A stretch of 64,000 bases of DNA, from contig NC_053039.3 of the NCBI RefSeq assembly GCF_002575655.3, positions 48,485,290-48,549,289 of the forward strand, in the 5' to 3' direction. The stretch's first letter is position 1, and every line of letters starts with the position of its first letter. The position numbers and the translations under genes were made by a program. The notes beneath the pieces are model-generated. The model was not told the origin of the DNA. It did not search any database and saw only the letters and a program-made list of their open reading frames with translations. Below are positions 23,676 through 33,494 of the stretch, piece by piece. Source of the stretch: Aegilops tauschii subsp. strangulata (Eukaryota > Streptophyta > Magnoliopsida > Poales > Poaceae).

Positions 23676-24817
23676 ATGGCTCACCTCGTTGTCAAGGACA
23701 ACATCACTTCTGGGGGAGCCCTGGCTGTAGGCCAAACTCTCCGACTAGGCGGTTTCATCATGACCGCCTGTTCGGCCGCTGCACCGACGATGACTTCTCG
23801 GGTCATCGAAAACAACCTCCACGTCAGCTCGGGACTCGCTGTGCAGTTGAATCCAATAGAACTCTCTTCTTTGAACGAGCTCTTGGATCGCATCGCCGCT
23901 TTGGGAGTCGCTACAGACTATGATCAGATCGGGCTTAAACCCGACCAAAGGGAGATTAACTCCCCGCCGGTCACCCATTAGATAGCAGTGGTGGAGGAGC
24001 AATGCGGCGATTCTTCCTCTATCTTGAGGACAAACTATGTCCGGATCCCCGAGCTCTCTGAGCCGGATACCCGTCTACGGGAGGACATAACCAAACCCTG
24101 AACCTAGAATCAGGCAGCGGGCCAGACCTATCGGGCAACATCCCGGAGCCCGAACTTCCAAGATCGGAAACTCCTCCGCCCCTGGGTCTCAGATCGGGTC
24201 AAGGTTCGGACTTAAATCCACCCACCCACCCAGATATAAACGATCTTTCCCACATTAGACAAGAGCCCCAGGAGACAGTACACCACTATTGGGCCAGATT
24301 CCTCCTTGTAATGAACAAGGTCAAGGACTGTCGCGAGGAAGACACAATTTCATTCTTTTGCAATAATTGCACGGACAAAGGAATCCTCAACGCCATAAGT
24401 CGCCGTGACATAGCACACTTCGCTGACTTGGCGGCCACAGTACGGAAGTACTGTGCGATGGAAAGCGCCTGGAAAACCCAACCAAAATTTTGGGATGCTC
24501 CTGCTTTGACAAAACCCCCAGTCCGAACTAAAAGGGTGCACTCTCATAAGTCGCCCGACCCAATTACAAAGAAGCAAAAGCCCACTACAGGGCGTGGAAC
24601 CGTATTGGAGGGATGGCTCAATGGGCCATGCAAAATTCACAGTACAATGGATACCATACCAACACACAGCCTTAGAGCATTTTGGGTACTCCGGCAGGTG
24701 GCCAAGAGCGGTGAGGATCTCCTCATCAAAAATACCGCAGAGCACCATCCCGTGGATAACAACAATACAATATTGACAGTCTTCGAGACCTTCGCCTCAA
24801 ATAATAGGCGTAAGTGA
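23676..24817 (+). pseudogene. Fatima-like gag, broken
   Basis: The ATG is at 23676. The first frame stops at TAG 23979-23981, where CAG is likely the ancestral codon. A frame problem follows near 24080-24110. The gag core resumes at about 24300 and runs to TGA 24815-24817 (likely CGA before). The frame then continues as ALRSLAEACHVATINPW into the protease. The gag product would form the virus-like particle; this copy is not functional. Confidence 0.75.
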
Positions 24818-26869
24818 GCACTCCGCAGCCTTGCCGAAGCTTGCCACGTGGCAACAATAAATCCATGGAGCGACATGGCTATCACCTTCAATGCCACTGA
24901 CGAACCTAAATTCCGAACAGACCGAGCACCAGCCGCTTTGGTCCTTAGTCCAATTGTGGATGGCTTTCGGCTTAATAAAGTGCTCATGGACGGCGGCAGC
25001 GGTACTAGCCGATTTTGTCGCCGAATGGACAGAAGCCGAACTCCCTAAAGAATACGGCGCGTACTCCAATTGGATCATGCACTTCGACGACTCTAAAATG
25101 CTGGCGGGTCTGGGAGCTGGTGTCGTCCTGACATCCCCCACCGGAGATATAGTCCAGTACGTACTCCAAATACTATACACAGACTCCAATAATGCGGCCG
25201 AATACGAGGCCCTGTTACATGGTCTCCGGATAGCAGTTTCCATGGGCATTCAACGCCTGGAGGTGCGTGGGGACTCGAACCTCGCAATATCCCAAATAAA
25301 TGGAGACTTCGACGCCAAGGATATGAAAATGGCGGCTTATCGCAACGCCGTCCTCAAAATGTCAGCTCGGTTCGAGGGGCTTGAATTCCACCATGTGGCT
25401 CGGGAAAACAATCAGGCGGCGGATATCCTCGCCCGTATCGGCGCTAAGTATGACCCTGCCCCACCTAACATCTTCTTGGAAAGGCTGTTTAAGCCATCCG
25501 TGGTATGGGAAGGGGACACCGGTAACAATAGTCCGGACCCGGCCACAACACCAGATACCGAACACTCTGACGCAATCGGAGGCTCTGCCACCGAAATAAC
25601 ACCTTCAGCCCACGTGATAATGGCCGTCATCGCCCCGTGGACAGAACCATTCCTGGCCAACCTAACTAGGCAGGAACTACCCGAGGACCAAAATGAGGCA
25701 CGCTGCATAGTGCGGTGGTCTAAAGCCTACAAGGTCCACGAGGGAGAGCTTTATAAGAAAAGCACTACCGGAGTCCTTCAAAGGTGCATCTCCGAAGAGG
25801 AAGGGCGGAAGCTTTTGGCAGAAATCCATGCTGGACTCGGCGGCCACCACGCTGCAGCCCGGGCCCTTATAAGCAAGGCCTTATGTACATGTTTCTATTG
25901 GCCGACGGCCCGAGCAGACGCACAGGACCTTGTTCAACGTTGCGTCGGTTGCCAGCTTTTTGCAAACCAAAGCCATCTGCCGCCTACCGCTCTCCAAACA
26001 ATCCCATTACTTGGCCCTTTGCGGTCTGGGGCTCGATATGGTCGGACCCCTCAAAGGGGGAACCCATAAGAAAAAATACCTATTGGTCATGGTGGACAAA
26101 TTCACCAAATGGATAGAAGCCAAACCAGTCAAAACGGCTGAATCCGGACCGGTGATAGACTTCATATCTGGGGTTGTACACCATTATGGCATCCCCCACA
26201 GCATCATCACCGACAACGGCTCGAACTTTACAGCCGACGAGGTGAAACTTTGGTGCAGCAACATGGGCATCAAGCTCGATTATGCTTCTGTCTATCACCT
26301 GCAAACTAACGGTCAAGTCGAGCGAGCAAATGGTCTTATCATGAGCGGCATTAAACCCAGATTAGTGCGGTCCTTAAAGGAATCAAACACGCACTGGGTA
26401 GAGGAGCTCGACTCCGAACTATGGGGGCTACGGACCACGCCGAATCGCACTACCGGATACACACCGTTCTTTATGGTGTACGGCGCAGAGCCGGTACCGC
26501 CCTGCGACATAATTCATGTCTCACCTCGAGTGCGCATGTATGAAGAGAAAGAAGCCGAGCTTGATCGGCAGGACAGTTTGGACGCCCTGGAGGAGGAGCG
26601 TGACGTGGCAAAAGCCCGTTCCGCATTCTATCAGCAACAGGCTCGAAGGGTATCAAAGCAGAGAAGTACGGGCCAAAACCTACAAAGTTGGCGAACTCGT
26701 TCTACGCCTACCGGAGAAGAAAAAGAACAAGCTCAAGCCCAAATGGGAAGGTCCCTTCATTATTGACCAAGTTCTGACCGGTGGAGCGTACCGTCTGCGG
26801 GATGCATCGGACAATCGACTCGAGCCAAATCCATGGAACACAGCCAGACTCCGAAGGTTCTACGCCTAG
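24818..26869 (+). pseudogene. Fatima-like pol remnant: protease start, RNase H, integrase; reverse transcriptase deleted
   Basis: The protease active-site stretch VLMDGGSG ends near 25003. The next bases already encode ALADFVAEW, the entry to RNase H, in another frame, so the rest of protease and the whole reverse transcriptase are gone. RNase H follows (MHFDDSKMLAGLGAG, 25077 onward; the usual DGS reads DDS). The integrase HHCC finger lies at about 25840-25960 and the catalytic core has MVDKFTKW, ITDNGSNF and QVERAN. There is a 1-bp loss in a C run at 26003-26005 and a 1-bp gain in a G run at 26648-26650. The C-terminus ends RRFYA with TAG at 26867-26869. Confidence 0.88.
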
Positions 26870-27683
26870 TGCCGGACTCTATGTTCGCCTCCTTACCTCC
26901 GTCAATTTTTTAAATAACTGTTATCTGTCTTTTATCTTTTACTTTTTTTCCTTTTCTTCAAGGCCTTAAAAGGCTAAATTGTGTCTTGACTACACAATCT
27001 TGACGCGCTAACCGCGCTCATTATACATGGGGGCTTCTTATACATAAGCTTAATATAACTATTTTCCGGGCTCTATGCCCCACACATGTGTTATTCTTCC
27101 ACATGTACCTTTTTTTGCCATTATATGCATCGATATGACTTAAGTTTTGGCCAAGCTGGGTTGCCTGGCTCTTGTGTTTATGCCCTACGTTCCCGTTAAT
27201 TTGGCTAGGGCATAAGGGGAGCACCTCTGCGATTGTTACTGCCGGGTCAGCCGGATGTGTACCTCAGACTTGGTGAAGCCGAAAGCTAGTGTTCTTAAGG
27301 GAATACTCGGTCGGTGAACAAAAGATGACCTTTATTTATTTTAATACATGCCCCCAGATGTTTATAGCCTGCGTGTTTTTTCGCAGTTCAGACATGCACA
27401 TTAGGGCATGCGTACCCAGGGAAAGGAACCCTTAACAGAACTATTCTCCCTGGAAGATGTTTCTTACTACCCATGTAATATAACATAGCTAGTTGGGACT
27501 TGTCTGTTCAAGCACTTATGACCCCTACGCCTAGTCTTCACACGTACCCCGGTTTTTACATAACTGAGCGGGTATTTGGATACACTCCGGACTATTGGGT
27601 CCAAAGGTCGAAGCGAAAAGGTCCGCCATGACAAATGATTTACAATCCAGTTAGGGACAATATATGTCACTTGAAGTACACAG
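26870..27683. other. Spacer between pol and the 3' end of the antisense gene
   Basis: No gene is seen in this 0.8 kb. It contains a GGGGGCTTCTT motif at about 27029 that resembles the element's own polypurine tract. Transcripts of pol and of the antisense gene would converge here. Confidence 0.55.
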
Positions 27684-30471
27684 TCACTTAGACTGACTAA
27701 ATTCTTCTTCTATACCATCCAACAGGCTGTCTAGCCTACAATCCTGTTGGGAATACTTTGCTGCTAATTCTACTTGGTCATACACCAAACTGACGGGGAT
27801 CTCCTTTCCGTCAGGCCCCACAGGTCCGACCTCGGCCATGTGGTTAGGGTCAGTCTTGGTATAACACGTCTTCACCATGGCCCAGGCTTCCCTCGCACCT
27901 TGTCGGCAGGCTGATATCTTCCATAATCGGAAGCGCCGCCGCGCTCCCTTGAGCTTCTCTACAAGCTCCCCCATGCCCCCTGGCAGGGAGACGGATGGCC
28001 ACAAGGCTTGGGCAATGCCCTGCATCACCTGCCGAACTTGTTCGTGCAGTTGTGAGAGCTCTGGCAGAAGATCACCCGCGGACCCGGGCATTTCCTCCTC
28101 GGGACGACCCGTCAGCATACCTGCAGATATAAATCTGTTAGCCAGCTTCTTTGCCGAACTCTTTCAAAAGTTCGTTCAAGCACTTACTGAAAATGCTGCG
28201 TAGAAGCCGCTTATTATCCTTCACGGAGTCCGCAAGCTGGGCTCGAACATCTTTCAGTTCCACGCCCAGCTGGATATTGGCGTCTTAGAGATCGTTTTTC
28301 TCCTGCCTAACCCGCGTAAGCACGCGCTCGCCAGCACTTAGCTGACGTTTAGCACGTTGCGCATCCCCCGGCACGGCCTCCGGATTCACTCCGGAGTCAT
28401 CTGCAGCATCTATCGATTAGATTTGCATGCATGTCGCATACTATCTGGTACCTGTCATTCTTTGCAATGGAAACAAGTGTTACCAGAGGGGGCCTTCTCG
28501 GACTCCTTCAGCGCGGCAACTGCGGCCCGTAGCTGGGCTTTGCACTCTTCCAGCTCTTGAGACAATTGGGTATTCTTCTCTGTAAGAACCTGCACACATA
28601 ATGATCCTTAAATCAGTTGTGTCAACTGTTTCAAGTCTCAGGGGCTACTGATATATATAATCATCGGATTTTCTTACCCGTATATCCTTTACATATTGAT
28701 CCGTGGCTCTGGCAAGACCATTTTGAGCGGGACGGATGTACGCGTCTCCTGAGTTGAAGGCATCAAACGCCTCTTGGGAGAAACAAGCGTCACGGAGTAC
28801 GGCCCGACGACGCCTGTGATTCATGGTGCTCTCCACTTCGGAATTTGTAGCGGATAGCCTATCTGTATCCTCTGTAGGAGGAACGTCCGGCATTCGCCCC
28901 ATGTTAGCTTCCGCCTCCATGTCCGGCCCTGGAACCCGACTGGTGGAGGCATGATCGGCAACCTCTCCGGATATAGTCCGGCGAGCGTTTTTCCTACTAG
29001 GAAACATGGACGTTATCATATTTTAAAAGATGACAACCACGGAGCGAGGTTCTGTATGATACCTCTGCGACGACGTCTCAGTCCTGACCGCCTTCCTTTT
29101 TAGCCTACCCGGCTTCGGTGCCCCTTGTTGGCGAGTCGCTGCGGGTTCGGCATGGCGTCCCGATGGCCTTCCCTGTAAGACACCATATGTGTACGGTAGG
29201 TGAAGTGCAGAAAAGGGGATCCTTCTCGGAAGTTGGGACTCTGGTTTTACTTACGTGCGATGCAGGGAGTAGTCCAGGATAGTCGGCTATGATGGCCACC
29301 ATGGCATCATTGCAGCTCAATTGATAGAATGTCCTGTCGATCAGCTCCACAAATATGTCCGGATCCTCTTCAAGTCCGGGATCGAGGGCCCGGTCAGGGT
29401 CCTCCGGTTGTGGAGGCGGACTGTGGACCTCCCTTACAGCTTTTCGCAGTTCCTGCCATGAAACGGCAAGGTAAATACTTATGACGAAGAATGCGGGAAG
29501 GTTGGGAGTAAAAGGTGACAGCTCACCCAGCTTGGAGGGTTGTACATGGAGAATCCATCTCATGGCTTAATGCGGATGAACTCCTCTTCCTCTCCCTTAT
29601 ACAAATCGGACATGATTTTTGCTAGAGCAGCAACTGAGTCCGGTCCCTTACGCCTGCAGCGGGTGGCATCATCTTCCCCGTTAAAGTGCCACATGGGGTG
29701 CCCTCGATATTGAAGTGGCTGCACCCCCCGCATTATACATATTGACATAACCTCGACTATTGTCAATCCTGATTGAGCCAGCACTTTTATCCGGCCCATC
29801 AGGTAAAGGACTTCTCCGTTATCTTCCTCCTGAGGGCTCCGAGGGCGCCAGCTGCGGCGTTTCTTCAAGGGAGCGTTGTCGAACTCAGGGAGGCCCATCC
29901 GAATAGGGTCCGGAAGGGGGACGTCCTCCATATAAAACCACTCCGAAGGCCAGTCCTCGGATGTCTTCTTCGGAGTACCGGACAGGTATCCGGTCCCGGC
30001 GATGCACCATATTTCGGCTCCGCCCACTTGGTACAGTGACCCCTCCTGTGTATGGGGTACGAGGCAGAATAACCTCTTCCATAGCTCGAAATGAGCTTCG
30101 CAGCCCAAAAACAGCTCGTAAAGGGCGACATAGCCAACAATGTGTAATATGGAGGCGAGGGTGAAATTATGCAGCTGGAGGCCATAGAACTCCACGAGCC
30201 CGCGGAGGAACGGATGAATTGGAAATCCAAGCCCTCTTAATAAGTAAGGGACGAGGCATACTCGCTCCCCCATGGATGGGCTGGGAAAGATCTCCGCTTG
30301 CTCCCCGCCATTATAGGTGGCGAGCCCGGCTCGAACGGGGACCATATACGCTGGAGGGAGAAACCCCTGGGTCTGCAACTCTACTAATTGGATGTGAGGG
30401 ACGGAACACTTCTTCCAATTGCCGGGCTTAGGGCTATGGGAGCGAGAGGAGGAGCTGCGACGACCGGCCAT
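27684..30471 (-). pseudogene. Antisense seven-exon gene of the Fatima-like element (gypsy-type putative transposon domain), two nonsense codons
   Basis: Predicted exons, 5' to 3' on the minus strand: 30471-29527, 29452-29255, 29172-29063, 28993-28678, 28589-28484, 28409-28188, 28120-27684. Every intron has GT..AG ends, phases agree at all six joins, and the total is 2334 nt, 778 codons. The N-terminus (about residues 40-150, with LRGLGFPIHPFLRGLVEFYGL) matches what I know as the plant domain called putative gypsy-type transposon (PF04195). A basic or charged middle and a coiled-coil-like stretch (exons 5-6, KNTQLSQELEECKAQL) follow. The last exon is helical, with SACRQGAREAWAMVKTCY. Two in-frame stops remain: TGA 29562-29560 (CGA before) and TAA 28287-28285 (CAA before). 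A TATA-like box is upstream. The function is unknown; the second gypsy element carries a counterpart. Confidence 0.78.
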
Positions 30472-30556
30472 GTTGGAATGGATTTTTTCCGGGAGCGCTC
30501 CAATGGATACTCGTTGTGGGAGGATGGTGTGATCTGGATCTGAGAATCCCCGTCTC

Positions 30557-30563
30557 TTTAATA
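30557..30563 (-). promoter_or_regulatory. TATA-like box of the antisense gene
   Basis: The minus strand reads CCTATTAAAGAGACGGGG, about 88 bp upstream of the antisense ATG. This is the expected distance for a core promoter with a short 5' UTR. Confidence 0.5.
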
Positions 30564-30798
30564 GGCGATTTACCCACATGGCTAGGGTGACAAATGTAAA
30601 AATGCCCCGACTTCTCGCATTCGCTCGACGCGTGGAGAATATCCATTATTAGGCGCGGAAGCCAAGGAGTGCAACATTTATGGGAAGCCGGACACTACTC
30701 AAACAAGTATTCAAAATTTGGAGAAGAACCCGCCTTGCAATTCCGAAGACAATCTGCGCACCGGACTCATCGCCATTGAAGCCTGGTTCGGGGGCTAC

Positions 30799-31268
30799 TG
30801 AGGGAGTCCTGGATTAGGGGGTCCTCGGACAGCTGGACTATATCCTTTGGCCGGACTGTTGGACTATGAAGATACAAGATTGAAGACTTCGTCCCGTGTC
30901 CGGATGGGACTCTCCTTGGCGTGGAAGGCAAGCTTGGCAATACGGATATGTAGATCTCCTCCCTTGTAACCGACTCTGTGTAACCCTAGCCCCCTCCGGT
31001 GTCTATATAAACCGGAGGGTTTAGTCCGTAGGACAACAACAATCATACCATAGGCTAGCTTCTAGGGTTTAGCCTCTACGATCTCGTGGTAGATCAACTC
31101 TTGTAATACCCATATCATCAAGATCAATCAAGAAGGAAGTAGGGTATTACCTCCACCGAGAGGGCCCGAACCTGGGTAAACATTGTGTCCCCCGCCTCCT
31201 GTTACCATCCGCCTTAGACGCACAATTCGGGACCCCCTACCCGAGATCCGCTGGTTTTGACAACGACA
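30799..31268 (+). repeat. 3' LTR of the Fatima-like element
   Basis: It is 470 bp long, with TATA box TATATAA at 31004-31010. It is preceded by the polypurine tract GGTTCGGGGGCTAC (30785-30798). Confidence 0.93.
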
Positions 31269-31383
31269 GCGGCACTGAGATGGCCTGAGCAGGGGAGCAC
31301 GACAACAATGCTAATTCCTCCCTGATTCTCTCTCATTTGATTGCTGAATATTGTGCTTACTCCTATCTCTCGCTTGCTTGCAG

Positions 31384-31412
31384 GCTTTCAAAAGTGAGGC
31401 TGGGGCGTGGAG
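31384..31412 (+). pseudogene. Exon-like fragment in the Helitron
   Basis: A 29-nt segment is bounded by TTGCTTGCAG (acceptor) and GGTGAGTT (donor). It is too short to identify and is listed because it has consensus splice sites on the same strand as the other fragments. Confidence 0.35.
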
Positions 31413-31631
31413 GTGAGTTCAAGGCATGGGTTGTTCTGCATTTTGATAGATAGTCTTCTATGATCAAATTGGCGTCTCAATGTAAGGACTGAAATGAGAT
31501 AATTAACTTCTTTTAGTTGTTTGTTTCTGCTTATTGATAGAGATAATTATTCCCTATTTAGTAGAGATGATGCAACATATTAATATTGGGAAATATTTAT
31601 AGTTCATTTGATGTTCATATCTCCATCCTAG

Positions 31632-32324
31632 CGACCGCTTTGTCCATGGCGTTTTTATCGCATCCACCCAGGTCAGTATGAAACTTCATACAATTGGTGT
31701 ACTTCCAACTTACTAAACAGGAAACAATAATTATGTTATGCTACATGAAAATAGGACTTTTTGTAGGGATGCGTGATACTACGACTTGGTAGATTGTGAA
31801 CCACCTTTTCAAAACATGATATACGCAACAGATTAGCTATTAGTTGTGAATAATGATGAGTTTTCTTGCTCTCTAAAAATAATGATGTGTACATAAATAT
31901 CATCAAGACAATGATAGTGCAATCCATGTTTTAGTTTTTGCAAATCTGTATATTCCATTCATAGATTTTTTTTCTATGGTGTAAATAGATATTTTTTCTA
32001 TGGTGTAAATTTATGGTCTGATGCATCAAGGTCTTAGTACAGGGAATTCGTGTGTTGCTGATTACTGTTTTTTGCCATAGTTTGGTGTTTGCCACCTAAA
32101 AATATATTCAGATAGATACAGAGTAGGGGCCCTTTAATTGGCATCCAATTAAGTTGTGTAGTTCCCAACTCGTCCTTGCTTTGTTTGTCCATGATTATTT
32201 TTAAGCTTTGTCATGCAGGTCTTACCCTCAGTTGATGATCATCATCTCAATGTCAATGGCGTTTCCCTGGCAGTTGTAACTCGTTACATGTACCACTTGC
32301 TTTATAGTAATACAAGTTTAGGTG
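31632..32324 (+). pseudogene. Two captured exons in the Helitron, in frame across an intron
   Basis: Exon A is 31632-31671 (after CATCCTAG, before GTCAGT) and exon B 32219-32324 (after CATGCAG, before GTAAGT). Joined, they read DRFVHGVFIASTQ followed by VLPSVDDHHLNVNGV and continue open to the strong donor at 32325. I do not recognise the parent gene. The phase match and three good splice sites argue for a real gene fragment carried by the Helitron. The second gypsy element inserted 13 bp after the last donor. Confidence 0.5.
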
Positions 32325-32337
32325 GTAAGTCGCCTAT

Positions 32338-33479
32338 TGTCGGAGTAATGGGCCACGGGTAGCCTAACCCGAGTCCCAGAACCTTTCAAGACATCGGGGC
32401 CGGCTGCGCCCCTCAAAGCGTCAAGACGAAGCACCGCCTTCAGGCAGCCGGCTGGCCGAATGGCCGACAGCCAGAAGACGGCCATGCTCAGGAAGGCGGC
32501 TCCAAGGCGGGCCGACTCCTAGCAGGCGGCCTCCAGAGAGGCCGGCTCCTAGCAGTCGGCCCACGGCGCCCTCAGAGTCTCCGCCCCCATGAAGAAGACA
32601 AGACATGGTGAGGCTACAGTGTAGCCCATCACCCCCGAATCTAGGGCCGGACGTGGCCACAGTGCTCCGTATAGGCGGAGATCTCCGCCCGGCGCGGCAC
32701 TGTTGCCACTCCACCCCTGATATCACTGCTGGCAGGCAGGGCCCTGCTCCCACGACGGTCTGTCGGTACGGCCTGCAGGCGGCGGGCCCCACCAGTCAGC
32801 GAGAGCCCGGAAGACGGCGGAAGCCTCACCAGTCGGACCCGAGGGAGGCCGGCTCCCAGCAGGCGGCCCGTTTCTTCCTCGGGGCCCGTGCACCATTAAC
32901 CAGATAAGACACGGAGTGGCTACAGTAATCTTCCACCAGGCGGCGGGACTGTAGCCACACCCCCCTGACCAAGCCTGCGTCATTAGCATCACGGCTACAG
33001 TAATCAGCAGCCGGCAAGACCCGCGAGCAGCGGGAGCGGCCTGTCGGCGCCGTACCAGACCAGCCGGCGGGGCCCACCAGGCAGCGGCCCCCAGCAGCCG
33101 GCGGAGAAGCCGGCGACCAGAGAGACTGACAGCCGGGTCCTACACCCGGCTGGATTACCATTGCACCCCTGGGGGGTAGGCCTATATAAACCCCCCAGGG
33201 CACCCATGCAAAGGGTTCGAACCTGATAATGATAGACACATACCTAGGGGGAGGGAAGAGCAAGCCTTGCCTTCTTCTACCTCTAGCATACAGCTCGAGG
33301 AGCACCATTGTACTCACTAGTGCCTTAGTGATCATGCAGAGACCCCGCAGAGCAGGACTAGGGGTGTTATCTCCCGGCGTTCGTGTCTACGCCTCATCCC
33401 GCTTCCAGGCACCGGTGACGTTCTACTCGCTCCCACCATGATAAGCCATCCATTGGCATATGTCGCACCCAACCCCCGA
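32338..33479 (+). repeat. 5' LTR of the second gypsy element
   Basis: It is 1142 bp long, with TATA box TATATAAA at about 33183-33190. It lacks 31 bp that the 3' LTR has (46025-46055 there). Its last CA appears lost, since CCCCCGA runs straight into ATTTTGGCGCCCACC, the primer-binding region. Confidence 0.9.
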
Positions 33480-33494
33480 ATTTTGGCGCCCACC

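Larger units (their letters stand above)
23175..31268 (+). mobile_element. Ty3/gypsy retrotransposon, Fatima-like, internally deleted
   Basis: LTRs of 454 and 470 bp start TGAGGGAGTCC and end in GACA. The target duplication GCGGC is perfect (23170-23174, 31269-31273). Inside are gag, a protease start joined directly to RNase H, integrase, and then a 3.9 kb region with a multi-exon gene on the opposite strand. The reverse transcriptase domain is missing, so this copy cannot move by itself. LTRs differ at about 12 positions by eye plus one 15-bp deletion. Assignment to Fatima is by recognition of LTR termini. Confidence 0.92.

Noticed and set aside
32421..32792. 123-codon minus-strand frame, repeated at 45069-45440
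   Set aside because: It lies within the LTRs of the second gypsy element, and conservation follows from LTR duplication.
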